Notes: generated from the letters alone by a model not told the origin. DNA of 47,894 bases from an uncultured Collinsella sp. (GCA_958421655.1 CATZMG010000004.1:1-47894); one strand, 5' to 3'; positions 25,412 through 35,091 are shown, counted from the stretch's first letter. Numbers and translations: made by a program.

Positions 25412-25650
25412 CCCTGTGGGCAAAAAATGCCAAATATGAGTACGGTTGCTATCTTAGTATCATATTGCCTTCGCAAAATAATAGACATAACAGCAAAATA
25501 TGTTCATTAACGCAAACACATATAAGTCCGCTATGGTGCTGTTTGATCAATTTAGGGACGCGTGTAAGCCGTGGGAGCGGCATTTGAGGCGGTTTTGGCT
25601 GTTACTAAAAAGGTAACAGTACTCATATTTGCCCTTTTTTGCCCACGGGG
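25412..25650. mobile_element. MITE-like element, 239 bp, 36-bp terminal inverted repeats
   Basis: The ends 25412-25447 and 25615-25650 are inverted repeats matching at 32 of 36 positions, built on GTGGGCAAAAAA and CAAATATGAGTAC. The interior is AT-rich against a GC-rich background and has no coding frame of note. No clear target-site duplication is visible. Size, ends and lack of genes fit a non-autonomous transposable element. Confidence 0.65.
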
Positions 25651-25707
25651 TCTGGAAAGCGCCGTCAGTGAGGTCTCAGGGAAGGCGTTTCGAGGCTCGA
25701 AGGACAC

Positions 25708-25743
25708 AAAACGGGGGCGCAGGTTGTCCTGCGCCCCCGTTTT
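25708..25743 (-). terminator. Terminator of MarR-ABC operon
   Basis: A perfect 16-bp stem, AAAACGGGGGCGCAGG with its complement, loop TTGT, lies 30 nt past the last ABC stop; the minus strand reads into TTTT within the stem end. Confidence 0.88.
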
Positions 25744-25773
25744 CTTGGCATTGCGGTTGTTTGCCGCCGGTTT

Positions 25774-27630
25774 TTACGCCGCTTCGTCGAACTGCGAGTT
25801 GTACAGGTCGGCGTAGAAGCCGCCCTGGGCGAGCAGCTCGTCGTGCGTGCCCTTCTCGACGATGTCGCCGTCGCGAATCACCAAGATCACGTCGGCGTTG
25901 CGGATCGTGGACAGGCGGTGCGCGATGACAAAGCTGGTGCGGCCCTGCATCAGCGCATCCATGGCGCGCTGAATGAGCTCCTCGGTACGGGTATCGACGT
26001 TGGAAGTCGCCTCGTCCAGAATCAGTGCCGGGCGGTCGGCCAAAATGGCACGGGCGATGGTCACGAGCTGGCGCTGACCCTGCGACAGGTTAGTGCCCTC
26101 CTCGTTGATCATAAAGTCGTAGCCGCCGGCGAGCGTATGGATAAAGTGGTCGCAGCGTGCGGCGCGTGCGGCGGCCTCGACCTCGGCATCGGTCGCATCG
26201 GGGCGTCCGTAGCGGATGTTCTCGCGGATGGTGCCGTTAAACAGCCAGGTGTCCTGCAGCACCATGGCAAACTCGCCGCGCAGCGCCGCGCGGTCCCAGT
26301 CGCGCACGTCGACGCCTTCGACGCGCAGCGAACCGCCGTCCACGTCGTAAAAGCGCTGCAGCAGCTTAATGAGCGTGGTCTTGCCGGCGCCGGTGGGGCC
26401 GACGATGGCAATGGTTTGGCCGGGCTTAGCCTCGCAGCTAAAGTCGTGGATGATGGTCTTGTCGGGCGTGTAGCCAAACTTGACATGGTCAAACTCCACG
26501 TGGCCGGGGCGCTTCTCGGGAATCTGCGCGTCGGCCTTCTGCTCCTCCTCGGGCGCGGCCAGGAACTCAAAGACGCGCTCGGTAGCGGCAGCCATCGACT
26601 GCATCGTGTTGCTCACGTTGCCCAGCTGCTGCACGGGTTGCGTAAAGTTTCGAACGTACTGGATAAAGCTCTGGATGTCGCCGGGCGTGGCATTGCCGGT
26701 CAGCGCGAGCTGCGCGCCCACCACGACGACGCCCACGTAGCCCATGTTGCCCACCAAGCTCATAAGCGGCATCATCAGGCCCGACAGGAACTGCGAGCGC
26801 CAGCCACTAATAAAGAGGCGGTCGTTTTGACGGTCGAACTCTTCAATCGAGGCCTCGGCGCGGTCGAACACCTGAATGACGTTCTGGCCGGCAAAGTCCT
26901 CCTCGATAATGCCGTTGACGGCGCCCAGAACCTGCTGTTGCTCGCGGAAGTACGGCTGCGAGAAGTGAATCATCACGGTCAAGATAATCGCGGCGGCCGG
27001 CAGCGTGAGCACGGTGACGCCGGTAAGCGGCAAGCTGACCGAAAGCATCATGACGAGCACGCCGATAATCTGCGTCACCGACGTGATGAGCTGCGTCACG
27101 CTCTGGTTGAGCGACTGACCCAGCGTATCGACGTCGTTGGTGATGCGGCTGAGCACGTCGCCCTTGCTGTGGCCGTTGAAGTAGCTCATCGGCACGACGG
27201 CAATCTTGGCGGCAATCTCCTTGCGCATGCGGTAGCAGATCTTTTGCGTGACACCGGTCATGAGCCAGCCCTGGATCAGGCTGCAGGCAGAGCTCGCCAG
27301 ATACAGGCAGAGCAAAAAGCCGAGCGTCTTGGCGATCCAGTTAAAGTCGACATCGCCGGTGCCGTTGACCTTGGCAACCAGGCCCTCGAACAGCTTGGTC
27401 GTAACCTGGCCGAGTACCTTGGGTCCCACAATGTTAAAGATGACCGAGCATACGGCAAAGGCGACGGCGACAAACACGGCAACCTTGTGCTGGCCGATAT
27501 AGCCGAGCAGCTGCCTCATGGTGCCCTTAAAGTCCTTGGCCTTTTCGCCGCGACGCATGCCGCCCATGCGGCCCATGGGTCCACGCTGACGGGTGGGCTT
27601 GGGAATTTGGGTCTTGGTCTCGTCTGCCAT
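25774..27630 (-). CDS. ABC exporter half-transporter (permease-ATPase fusion), second subunit
   Basis: The 618-residue protein has a short basic, Arg/Gly-rich leader (residues 10-35), a six-helix ABC membrane domain (to about 340) and an ATPase domain with Walker A GPTGAGKTT, signature LSQGQRQLVTIARAI, Walker B ALILDEATSNVD and H-loop IAHRLST. It forms a heterodimer with the preceding gene, as in LmrCD or BmrCD multidrug exporters. The ATG shares a base with the upstream stop (TAATG). Canonical Glu follows Walker B, so this is the likely hydrolysis-competent subunit. Confidence 0.93.
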   Translation of the reverse strand: MADETKTQIPKPTRQRGPMGRMGGMRRGEKAKDFKGTMRQLLGYIGQHKVAVFVAVAFAVCSVIFNIVGPKVLGQVTTKLFEGLVAKVNGTGDVDFNWIAKTLGFLLCLYLASSACSLIQGWLMTGVTQKICYRMRKEIAAKIAVVPMSYFNGHSKGDVLSRITNDVDTLGQSLNQSVTQLITSVTQIIGVLVMMLSVSLPLTGVTVLTLPAAAIILTVMIHFSQPYFREQQQVLGAVNGIIEEDFAGQNVIQVFDRAEASIEEFDRQNDRLFISGWRSQFLSGLMMPLMSLVGNMGYVGVVVVGAQLALTGNATPGDIQSFIQYVRNFTQPVQQLGNVSNTMQSMAAATERVFEFLAAPEEEQKADAQIPEKRPGHVEFDHVKFGYTPDKTIIHDFSCEAKPGQTIAIVGPTGAGKTTLIKLLQRFYDVDGGSLRVEGVDVRDWDRAALRGEFAMVLQDTWLFNGTIRENIRYGRPDATDAEVEAAARAARCDHFIHTLAGGYDFMINEEGTNLSQGQRQLVTIARAILADRPALILDEATSNVDTRTEELIQRAMDALMQGRTSFVIAHRLSTIRNADVILVIRDGDIVEKGTHDELLAQGGFYADLYNSQFDEAA

Positions 27631-29996
27631 TAGCGCTCGCCTCCTTCCATGACGGCTGCAATCTCTTCTTGGGTAAGTCCCAGCTCCTTGGCGGAAAGCT
27701 GCGACTGTGCGATTTCCAGGTACGCCGGGCAGCTGCGCAGCAGCTCCTCGTGCGTACCGGTGCCCACCACGTGGCCGTCGTCGAGCACGATGATCTGGTC
27801 GGCGTGCATGATGGTCGCGATGCGTTGTGCCACGACCACGAGCGCGGCGTCGGTGACGTTTTTGGCCAGCTCCTCGCGCAGGCGCGCGTCGGTCTTGTAG
27901 TCAAGCGCGCTAAACGAGTCATCGAACACCACGACCTCGGGCTTTTTGGCCAACGCGCGGGCGATGGCCAGGCGCTGGCGCTGACCGCCCGAAACATTGG
28001 AGCCGCCCTGGCTGATGGGGGAGTCGTAGCCGCCCTCGCGTTCGGCGATAAAGTCCTCGGCCTGGGCGATGCGCGCGGCCTGGCGCATGTCGTCATCGCT
28101 TACCATGTCGCCGGCAAACTTGAGGTTGCTCTCGACAGTGCCCGAGAACAGACGCCCCTGCTGCGGGATGTAACCAATGCGACGGCGCAGCTCGGAAAGG
28201 GTCATGTCGCGCACGTCAATGCCGTCGAGCGAAATGCTGCCGCCCGTGACGTCGTACAGGCGCGGAATCAACTGCACGAGCGTGGACTTGCCCGAGCCCG
28301 TGGAGCCAATGATGCCGAGCATCTGACCGGCATGCGTGGTGAAGTTCACGCCGCTGATGACATCGGCGCGGGCATCGGGATACTGGAAGCTCACGTCGCG
28401 GAAGGTGAGCTCACCGCGCGGCGCGCTGGCCACGGGCAGTTTGGGCGAGACAGGGTCGTTGATGCTCGTGGGGCAAGTGATGACCTCTTCCACACGCTCG
28501 GCTGCGACCTCGGCGCGGGGCAGGATAACCGAAACCATGGTGAGGATCATAAACGCCATGACGATCTGCATGGTATAGGAGATAAACGCCATCATGTTGC
28601 CGACCTGCATCACGCCGTCGGACACGCCCTGCGCGCCAAACCAGACGATAAGCACGGTGATGCAGTTCATGACAAGCATCATGAGCGGCATCATAAAGCT
28701 CATGGCGCGGTTGGTGTAGAGCTGCGTGGTCATCAGGTCGAGCGAAGCCTTGTCAAAACGCTCGAGCTCATGTTCCTCGCGGTTGAACGAGCGGATGGGC
28801 ATAAGGCCGTCGAGCAGCTCGCGGGCGGTAAGGTTCACGCGGTCCACAAAGCTCTGCATCTTTTTGAACTTGGGCATGGTGAGGCCCATGAGCACGCCGA
28901 CAACGGCCGAAACCGCGATGATGGCCACGGCGATGGTCCACTCCAGACCGGTGTGGTTGGCCAGGACGCGCATGACGGCGACGATGCCCATGACGGGGGC
29001 CATCAGGCACATGCGGATAAACAGGGTTGCGGCCATCTGGATCTGCTGAATATCGTTGGTGCAGCGGGTGATGAGCGAGGCCTGGCTAAACTTGCCCACC
29101 TCGGCCGGCGAGAAGTGCATAACCTTGTTGAAGGTCTCGCGGCGCAGGTCGCGGGCGATGGAGCAGGCGGTGCGCGACGCCACGGCACCGGTCAGAATGG
29201 TGGCGACGAGCGACACCAGGCACAGCCCAAACATCGTGGTCGCCATGTGGCTCAGGTAGGCGTTCTGCACGTCGGCGGGGTCGATGCCCTGTGCCTTGTA
29301 CTCGTCCTGTACATAGCTCACGGCGCGCTGGGTGACGATGGAGCCCGACATGGAGCCCATTTTGTCCGCCATTTGGTTGGCGCCTTCGACGAGCTTGCTT
29401 TGGTCTACCAGACCGCCCTCGACACCCAGGCGCAGGCTCTTCATGGTGATCTTACCGCCGTCGGCATCAATCTGCTTTTGCATGTTCTGCGCCGCTGCGG
29501 CCTTCTGCTGCATCTCGGCGAGCTGCTCGGGCGTCATCGCTGCCATTTGCTCGGGGGTGGGCATGGCCTGGGCAGCGTTGTTGTCTTTCTCGCTGGACGA
29601 GCCCATCATGTCGCCCATGGAGTCGGCGTCGATGCCCTGGTCGAGCGAAAGAACGACAGTCTCGGGCAGGCTCATAATGTCGGCAATCTTGCCTCCATCG
29701 GCACGCTCTTCCTCGGTGCCCTTGTACGTGCGAATCCCGTTTTTGTCTGCCTTGCCAAACGCAGCCTCTACCGTCTTGGCGTCTTTGGCGCTCATAAAGA
29801 GCTCAAGGTCATCGAGCGATTCGGCGCGAATGGTGTCGGGCACGGGCGAGGCGATGCCGCCTTGCTGCACGCCCACGTCGACGATGTCGCTCATATAGGT
29901 AGGCAGCGCCAGATCGGCGTTGCAGCTGATTACGATAAGTACGATAGCTGCGAACAGTGCCAGGACATGCTTCTTAAAGAGCTTGAGAATCCTCAC
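27630..29996 (-). CDS. ABC exporter half-transporter with large extracytoplasmic insert, first subunit
   Basis: The 788-residue protein is about 200 residues longer than typical half-exporters. The extra part lies between TM1 (10-30) and TM2 (251-272), so on the outer face; it is acidic and Met/Gln/Ala-rich around 144-175 (PTPEQMAAMTPEQLAEMQQK). The rest is ordinary: six membrane helices, Walker A GSTGSGKST, signature VSGGQRQRLAIARAL, Walker B VVVFDDSFSALD (Asp where catalytic Glu is usual, with Ser next) and a Gln-Arg H-loop (VVAQRIAT) that has lost the His. These changes mark the degenerate partner of a heterodimer. Starts at GTG overlapping the MarR stop (GTGA). Confidence 0.92.
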   Translation of the reverse strand: MRILKLFKKHVLALFAAIVLIVISCNADLALPTYMSDIVDVGVQQGGIASPVPDTIRAESLDDLELFMSAKDAKTVEAAFGKADKNGIRTYKGTEEERADGGKIADIMSLPETVVLSLDQGIDADSMGDMMGSSSEKDNNAAQAMPTPEQMAAMTPEQLAEMQQKAAAAQNMQKQIDADGGKITMKSLRLGVEGGLVDQSKLVEGANQMADKMGSMSGSIVTQRAVSYVQDEYKAQGIDPADVQNAYLSHMATTMFGLCLVSLVATILTGAVASRTACSIARDLRRETFNKVMHFSPAEVGKFSQASLITRCTNDIQQIQMAATLFIRMCLMAPVMGIVAVMRVLANHTGLEWTIAVAIIAVSAVVGVLMGLTMPKFKKMQSFVDRVNLTARELLDGLMPIRSFNREEHELERFDKASLDLMTTQLYTNRAMSFMMPLMMLVMNCITVLIVWFGAQGVSDGVMQVGNMMAFISYTMQIVMAFMILTMVSVILPRAEVAAERVEEVITCPTSINDPVSPKLPVASAPRGELTFRDVSFQYPDARADVISGVNFTTHAGQMLGIIGSTGSGKSTLVQLIPRLYDVTGGSISLDGIDVRDMTLSELRRRIGYIPQQGRLFSGTVESNLKFAGDMVSDDDMRQAARIAQAEDFIAEREGGYDSPISQGGSNVSGGQRQRLAIARALAKKPEVVVFDDSFSALDYKTDARLREELAKNVTDAALVVVAQRIATIMHADQIIVLDDGHVVGTGTHEELLRSCPAYLEIAQSQLSAKELGLTQEEIAAVMEGGER

Positions 29997-30442
29997 TCGG
30001 CATCTCTCCCTTCTTGATTGCGGTCGATAATTTCGTTGGCACGCCTTAGAAGACGCACCATCTCTTGGGTATCTGTTTCGCCGAGCTGCTCGAGGAAAGT
30101 CGCAGTGCGGTTCTCGAATTCCCGACGTTTGATTTCGAGATCCTGGAATCCTTTGTCGGTCACCGTGACGTGTACGCGACGACGGTCGGTCTTTGAGTGC
30201 TCGCGCTCGACCCAGCCCTTGGCTTCGAGAGCGCGTAGGATATTGGCGATGCGGGCACTCGAGACCCAGGCGCGATCAGCGAGTTCGCTCGGCGTGAGCG
30301 AACCGCCGGCGAGTATGAGGGCGCGCATGACGGCCATCTCGCCGCCGAGGGCTTTGTCGGCAAAGCGCGAAATGCGCTGATGCATGCTGCCGAACTCGGT
30401 AAGGAGCTGACGCCCAAGCTCACGGAAATCGGTATCTTCCAC
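29993..30442 (-). CDS. MarR-family regulator
   Basis: The 149-residue protein has the MarR winged helix: LTPSELADRAWVSSARIANILRALEAKGWVERE, then the wing DRRRVHVTVTDKG. It is the first gene of a tight MarR-ABC-ABC operon (overlapping stops and starts), so it likely represses the exporter until a drug binds it. GTGGAAG precedes the ATG closely. Confidence 0.92.
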   Translation of the reverse strand: MEDTDFRELGRQLLTEFGSMHQRISRFADKALGGEMAVMRALILAGGSLTPSELADRAWVSSARIANILRALEAKGWVEREHSKTDRRRVHVTVTDKGFQDLEIKRREFENRTATFLEQLGETDTQEMVRLLRRANEIIDRNQEGRDAE

Positions 30443-30475
30443 CGAAAACCCCTAACACTAGAAACTATTTTCGGT
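30441..30475. promoter_or_regulatory. Candidate MarR operator
   Basis: ACCGAAAA (30441-30448) and TTTTCGGT (30468-30475) are exact inverted repeats 19 nt apart immediately before and into the MarR start region. Position fits autorepression. The rest of the 250-bp divergent region holds a TATAAT (30627-30632) facing the SDR gene. Confidence 0.45.
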
Positions 30476-30693
30476 AAAAGATGATACCCGCATATTTGGG
30501 CCTCATGCAGTGGGCAATATAAAGAGCGCATAAAGAGTTAAAAAATTCAATTGCTGAAGCGTTTCAAAGAACTATTATGCCCGCGGTTAGGCGAGGGGTT
30601 GTCACCACCATGACGACTGGGACTCATATAATCGCCACGTGCGATGCTCCAACTTCCCGCGAGGAGACACCTTATATAGAGGGGGATGGAGTC

Positions 30694-31443
30694 ATGGCAT
30701 TTGACTTCACGGGCAAGACCGCGATTGTCACGGGCGGCACTCAGGGCATTGGCCTCGAGATCGCCAAGGGCATCGTCGCGGGCGGCGGACATGTCGCGCT
30801 CATCGCAAGGAACGCTGCTAAGGGCGAGGCCGCGGTGGCCGAGCTTGGCGAGGGCAACAAGTTCTATCAGCTCGATGTCGCCGATGCACCCAAGGCGCGC
30901 GAGACCGTCGAGCAGATTTTTGCGGACCTGCCGCAAACCAACATCCTGATCAACTGCGCTGGCGTCATCAGCACCAAGAAGTTCGACGAGATCGATGACA
31001 CCGAGTGGCGTCGCACCATCGACATCAACCTCAACGGTACCTTCACTATGATGAACGCCGTGTACCCGCACTTTAAGGCGGCCCATGCCGGCACTATCGT
31101 CAACGTGAGTTCCGTTGCGGGCAAGATCGGTGGCGGCCTGCTCGGCACAGCCGCCTACGCCAGCTCCAAGGCCGGTGTTAACGGTCTAACCAAGGCAGTC
31201 GCCAAGGAAGGCGGCAAGTTCGGCGTTCGCTGCAACGCTGTATGCCCGTCGCTCACGCTTACCGATATGACCTCGATCCTCTCTGACGAGAACTCTCAGC
31301 GCATCATCAACGGTATTCCTCTGGGCCGCGCCGCCCAGGCCAGCGAACCTGCGCAGATGGTGCTCTTCTTTGCCTCCGACCTCGCCAGCTTCGTTAACGG
31401 CGAGATCGGTGACTGCGACGGCGGCATCGTCCTAGACGGGTAA
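30694..31443 (+). CDS. SDR-family NAD(P)-dependent dehydrogenase
   Basis: The 249-residue classical short-chain dehydrogenase has the cofactor motif TGGTQGIG, NCAG, catalytic Ser in NVSS, and YASSK (Tyr and Lys). The Arg/Asn after the second strand (LIARNAAKG) suggests NADPH or NADH use is uncertain. The ATG at 30694 sits after GGGGGATGGAG; earlier ATGs lie upstream of the TATAAT. The next gene is a KdgT-type permease, so a KduD- or gluconate-type sugar-acid dehydrogenase is plausible but not proven. Confidence 0.88.
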   Translation: MAFDFTGKTAIVTGGTQGIGLEIAKGIVAGGGHVALIARNAAKGEAAVAELGEGNKFYQLDVADAPKARETVEQIFADLPQTNILINCAGVISTKKFDEIDDTEWRRTIDINLNGTFTMMNAVYPHFKAAHAGTIVNVSSVAGKIGGGLLGTAAYASSKAGVNGLTKAVAKEGGKFGVRCNAVCPSLTLTDMTSILSDENSQRIINGIPLGRAAQASEPAQMVLFFASDLASFVNGEIGDCDGGIVLDG

Positions 31444-31551
31444 TACCTCGCGACGATTATTCGGCGACGGCTCCTGCGACTCGGGACCGTCGCCTTCTTT
31501 CTGACATAGGCGCGTGCGGCTACGATTCGCATGCATCCAAAGGAGATATAT

Positions 31552-32571
31552 ATGAGTGAATCGACTGCGGTGGAGGCGCCGGCGGCAAAGGAGCCGTTCT
31601 TTAAGATGTCCTCCATCCCGGGTGCCAATATTTTGGTGCCGCTTTTGCTGGGCTGCCTGCTCAACACGCTATTCCCCGACCTGTTCAAAACGCTTGGCAG
31701 CTTTACGCTTGGCATGACCCAGCAGGGTGCAAGCCCGCTCGTGGGCGCTTTTTTGCTCATCGTCGGTACGACGATTTCGTTTAAGAGCGCTCCTGCCGCT
31801 GCTGCCCGCGGTGCCATCATCATCGCTGTCAAGCAGATCGTGGTCGTTGCCGTGTCGCTGCTTATCCTTTATGTGTTCAACGACAACCTGTTTGGCATCT
31901 CTGCCATGGTGATGCTGGCGGCTTGCACCGGCGCCAACAACGCTATGTACGCTGGTCTGATGGGCACCATGGGCAATGAGGCCGAGCGTGGCGCTGTCGC
32001 AATCACCACGCTCGTTGTCGGCCCTCCGGTCACGATGATCGTGCTCGGCGCTGCCGGCCAGGCTCCGATCGGCTGGTCGCTCGTGGGTGCCATCCTGCCG
32101 ATCGTCGTCGGCATTATTCTGGGCAACCTCTTCCCCAGCTTTAAGAAGATGATGGCACCGGCACTTTCCGCCATCATTGTGCTCGTCTTCTTTGCCATGG
32201 GCTCGACCATGACTTTTGGCCAGCTCATTAATGGCGGTCTTCCCGGTATTCTGCTCGGCGTGATCTGCTCGGTGGTCTTTGCAATTCCCGTCATCGCGGT
32301 CGATAAGCTCACGGGCGGCACGGGTGTCGCAGGTGCGGCCATTTCGAGCTGCGCCGGAGCCAATGTGGCCACGCCTGCTGCCATGGCAAGCGTCAATGGG
32401 GCCATGTACGGTGGCGCCGTGCTCGCGACGGCTACGGCACAGGTTGCTGCCTGCGCAATCGTGACGGCTATTTTGACCCCGCTGGTCACCAGCTGGTGCT
32501 ACAAGCATTTTGAGGGCCAGGGCAACGGCGATAGCAAGGCAACGACCGACAAGGCCGCCGCAGCCGCCTAA
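31552..32571 (+). CDS. kdgT: 2-keto-3-deoxygluconate permease family (KdgT)
   Basis: The 339-residue protein has about ten membrane segments and KdgT-family phrases: IPGANILVPLLLGCLLNTLFP, GTTISFKSAP, ACTGANNAMYAGLMG and GGTGVAGAAISSCAGANVATP. It imports 2-keto-3-deoxygluconate or a similar sugar acid by proton symport. The ATG at 31552 is chosen for AAAGGAG seven bases upstream. It follows the SDR gene by 108 nt. A hairpin at 32610-32643 comes after. Confidence 0.9.
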   Translation: MSESTAVEAPAAKEPFFKMSSIPGANILVPLLLGCLLNTLFPDLFKTLGSFTLGMTQQGASPLVGAFLLIVGTTISFKSAPAAAARGAIIIAVKQIVVVAVSLLILYVFNDNLFGISAMVMLAACTGANNAMYAGLMGTMGNEAERGAVAITTLVVGPPVTMIVLGAAGQAPIGWSLVGAILPIVVGIILGNLFPSFKKMMAPALSAIIVLVFFAMGSTMTFGQLINGGLPGILLGVICSVVFAIPVIAVDKLTGGTGVAGAAISSCAGANVATPAAMASVNGAMYGGAVLATATAQVAACAIVTAILTPLVTSWCYKHFEGQGNGDSKATTDKAAAAA

Positions 32572-32609
32572 TGCCAAGCGGCAATCAAAGCTAAAAAATA
32601 GCTACGCCA

Positions 32610-32643
32610 CAGGGCGGCCACGGGGGATCCCGCGGCCGCCCTG
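32610..32643 (+). terminator. Terminator-like hairpin after kdgT
   Basis: CAGGGCGGCC (32610-32619) pairs with GGCCGCCCTG (32634-32643), with further pairing of CGGG/CCCG inside. Only a weak T-rich tail (CAGTTTCTG). Confidence 0.6.
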
Positions 32644-33037
32644 CAGTTTCTGTAGGGTCTCTGGGACACTTTACCCCGCTAAAGCTGGCATAACAGCTAG
32701 AGTGAACGTCGTACAAAGGCAAGGAAAAAACTAAACAAATCGGTGAACGGTAGTTGTTCACGCTCGCATTTCCTGCGGGTTTGTAAAAAACGCCCTTATG
32801 ATATAAAAAAAGAAACATATAACAGCCCAGATGGAGAGGGTCGCTATGTTATCCTTCTCAAACGGGTGAAATCTTGGGTTTTGGGTTGCAGTTCCAAGGT
32901 GGACAAACGTTTTTCCCTGCACCAACATGTGGTGAAGAACGGAAGAAGCCGGTAGTGCAAGCCGAAAATTCAAGAATTCAATAAGCAGCGGTGTGAGAGA
33001 GCGCCGCATTACACGTAACTAGGAGCGTGGTTACACA
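32644..33037 (+). promoter_or_regulatory. Long AT-rich leader of pflB
   Basis: About 390 bp without a convincing gene. It holds the palindrome GTGAAC-N7-GTTCAC (32742-32760), a -10-like TATGATATAA near 32798, and a leader of over 200 nt. The size suggests regulated, post-transcriptionally controlled expression of PFL. A 70-codon frame in it lacks a ribosome site and is not called. Confidence 0.4.
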
Positions 33038-35089
33038 ATGCAGGAGGCATGGGAAGGCTTCAAGGAAGGCATTTGGACGGGAGAGGTTGACGTCCGAGAC
33101 TTCATCCAGAAGAACTACACCCCTTACGAGGGCGACGAGTCGTTCCTCGTAGGTCCGACCGAGCGTACCAAGGAGCTGTGGGGCGAGGTTCTCGACCTGC
33201 TGCTTAAGGAGCGCGAGCAGGGTGGTGTCCTCGATATGGACACCAAGACCGTCACGGGTATCGTGAGCCACCCCGCTGGCTACATCGATAACGCCCACCG
33301 CGAGAAGGAGACCATCGTCGGCCTCCAGACCGACAAGCCGCTCAAGCGCGCTCTGCACGTCAACGGCGGTATCCGCATCGCTTGCCAGGCCGCCAGCCAG
33401 CACGGCTACAAGGTCGACGAGAACGTTGTCGAGCGCTACACCTTCGAGCGCAAGACCCACAACGCCGGCGTCTTCGATGTTTACACCCCCGAGATGCGTG
33501 CTTGCCGCTCGGCTCACATCATCACCGGTCTGCCCGATGGCTATGGCCGCGGCCGCATCATCGGCGACTACCGTCGTGTCGCCCTGTACGGTGTCGACTA
33601 CCTGATTAAGGACAAGGAGGCCCAGAAGGCTTCCACCCCGACGGTCATGACCGCCGACAACATCCGCGATCGCGAGGAGCTGCAGGAGCAGATCCGCGCC
33701 CTCGGCGAGCTCAAGATGATGGCCGAGACCTATGGTTTCGATATTTCCAACCCTGCTACCAACACGCAGGAGGCCATCCAGTGGATGTACTTCGCCTACC
33801 TTGCTGCCGTCAAGGAGCAGAACGGCGCCGCTATGTCCATCGGCCGTACCTCTACGTTCATCGACATCTATGCTGAGCGCGACCTTGCCAACGGTACCTT
33901 CACCGAGGAGCAGATCCAGGAGTTCGTGGATCACTTCATCATGAAGCTCCGCATGGTCAAGTTTGCCCGTACCCCCGAGTACCAGGCCCTGTTCACCGGC
34001 GACCCGCAGTGGGTCACCGAGTCCATCGGCGGCATGGGTGTTGACGGCCGTACGCTCGTTACCAAGATGAGCTACCGCTATCTGCACACGCTCGAGAACA
34101 TGGGTACCAGCCCCGAGCCCAACATGACCGTTCTGTGGTCGACCCGTCTGCCCGAGAACTTCAAGAAGTTCTGCGCCAAGACTTCTGTCGCCAGCTCCTC
34201 GATCCAGTACGAGAACGACGACCTCATGCGCGTTTACCACGGCGACGACTACGGCATCGCCTGCTGCGTGTCCTCCATGCGCATCGGCAAGGAGATGCAG
34301 TTCTTCGGCGCCCGCGCCAACCTGGCCAAGTGCCTGCTGTACGCACTCAACGGCGGTGTTGACGAGGTCTCCAAGAAGCAGGTCGGCCCCAAGTATCGCG
34401 CCGTCGAGGGCGATACGCTCGATTACGACGACGTTGTGGCCAAGTACAACGACATGATGAAGTGGCTCGCTGGCGTGTACGTCAACTCGCTGAACATCAT
34501 CCACTACATGCACGATAAGTACTGCTACGAGCGCATTCAGATGGCTCTGCACGACAAGCACGTGCACCGCTGGTTCGCTACGGGCATCGCTGGCCTTTCC
34601 GTCGTGGCTGACTCCCTGTCCGCCATCAAGTACGCCAAGGTCCACCCCGTCCGTGACGAGAACGGCATCATCGTCGACTTCGAGACCGAGGGCGAGTTCC
34701 CCAAGTACGGTAACGACGACGACCGCGTCGACCAGATCGCTCACGACGTTGTGCACCAGTTCATGGAGTACATCCGCATGAACGACACCTACCGCAACTC
34801 CGTGCCCACGACCTCGGTTCTGACCATTACCTCCAACGTCGTGTACGGTAAGAAGACCGGCTCCACGCCCGACGGCCGCAAGGCTGGCCAGCCGTTCGCC
34901 CCGGGTGCTAACCCCATGCACAAGCGCGATAGCCACGGCGCCATCGCTTCGCTGTCTTCGGTTTCCAAGCTCCCGTTCCGCGATGCTCAGGACGGCATCT
35001 CCAACACCTTCTCCATCATCCCGAGTGCGCTCGGCAAGGAGGACCAGGTGTTCTTTGGCGATATCGACCTTGATCAGCTGGGCGAGTAA
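33038..35089 (+). CDS. pflB: Pyruvate formate-lyase core, lacking the glycyl-radical domain
   Basis: PFL converts pyruvate and CoA to formate and acetyl-CoA. The 683-residue protein has the PFL barrel with the catalytic Cys409-Cys410 pair (GIACCVSSMRIGKEMQFFGAR) and the C-terminal SNTFSIIPSALGKEDQ segment. It then stops at DQLGE, about 75-80 residues short of normal PFL (E. coli 760), exactly where the glycyl-radical loop RVSGYA should follow. That part is encoded by the next gene with its own start. The N-terminus is family-typical and ACTAGGAGCG lies upstream. Very strong codon bias suggests high expression. The core cannot be active alone. Confidence 0.95.
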   Translation: MQEAWEGFKEGIWTGEVDVRDFIQKNYTPYEGDESFLVGPTERTKELWGEVLDLLLKEREQGGVLDMDTKTVTGIVSHPAGYIDNAHREKETIVGLQTDKPLKRALHVNGGIRIACQAASQHGYKVDENVVERYTFERKTHNAGVFDVYTPEMRACRSAHIITGLPDGYGRGRIIGDYRRVALYGVDYLIKDKEAQKASTPTVMTADNIRDREELQEQIRALGELKMMAETYGFDISNPATNTQEAIQWMYFAYLAAVKEQNGAAMSIGRTSTFIDIYAERDLANGTFTEEQIQEFVDHFIMKLRMVKFARTPEYQALFTGDPQWVTESIGGMGVDGRTLVTKMSYRYLHTLENMGTSPEPNMTVLWSTRLPENFKKFCAKTSVASSSIQYENDDLMRVYHGDDYGIACCVSSMRIGKEMQFFGARANLAKCLLYALNGGVDEVSKKQVGPKYRAVEGDTLDYDDVVAKYNDMMKWLAGVYVNSLNIIHYMHDKYCYERIQMALHDKHVHRWFATGIAGLSVVADSLSAIKYAKVHPVRDENGIIVDFETEGEFPKYGNDDDRVDQIAHDVVHQFMEYIRMNDTYRNSVPTTSVLTITSNVVYGKKTGSTPDGRKAGQPFAPGANPMHKRDSHGAIASLSSVSKLPFRDAQDGISNTFSIIPSALGKEDQVFFGDIDLDQLGE

Positions 35090-35091
35090 CT

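Noticed and set aside
32742..32760. Rex operator before pflB
   Set aside because: Rex sites need TTGTGAA and TTCACAA about 4 bp apart; here the half-sites are further apart and incomplete.
32743..32955. 70-codon frame in the pflB leader
   Set aside because: Starts inside a palindrome with GTG and no Shine-Dalgarno; no family resemblance.
32978..34936. Very long minus-strand frame opposite pflB
   Set aside because: Produced by the strong codon bias of pflB; composition is unlike a real protein.
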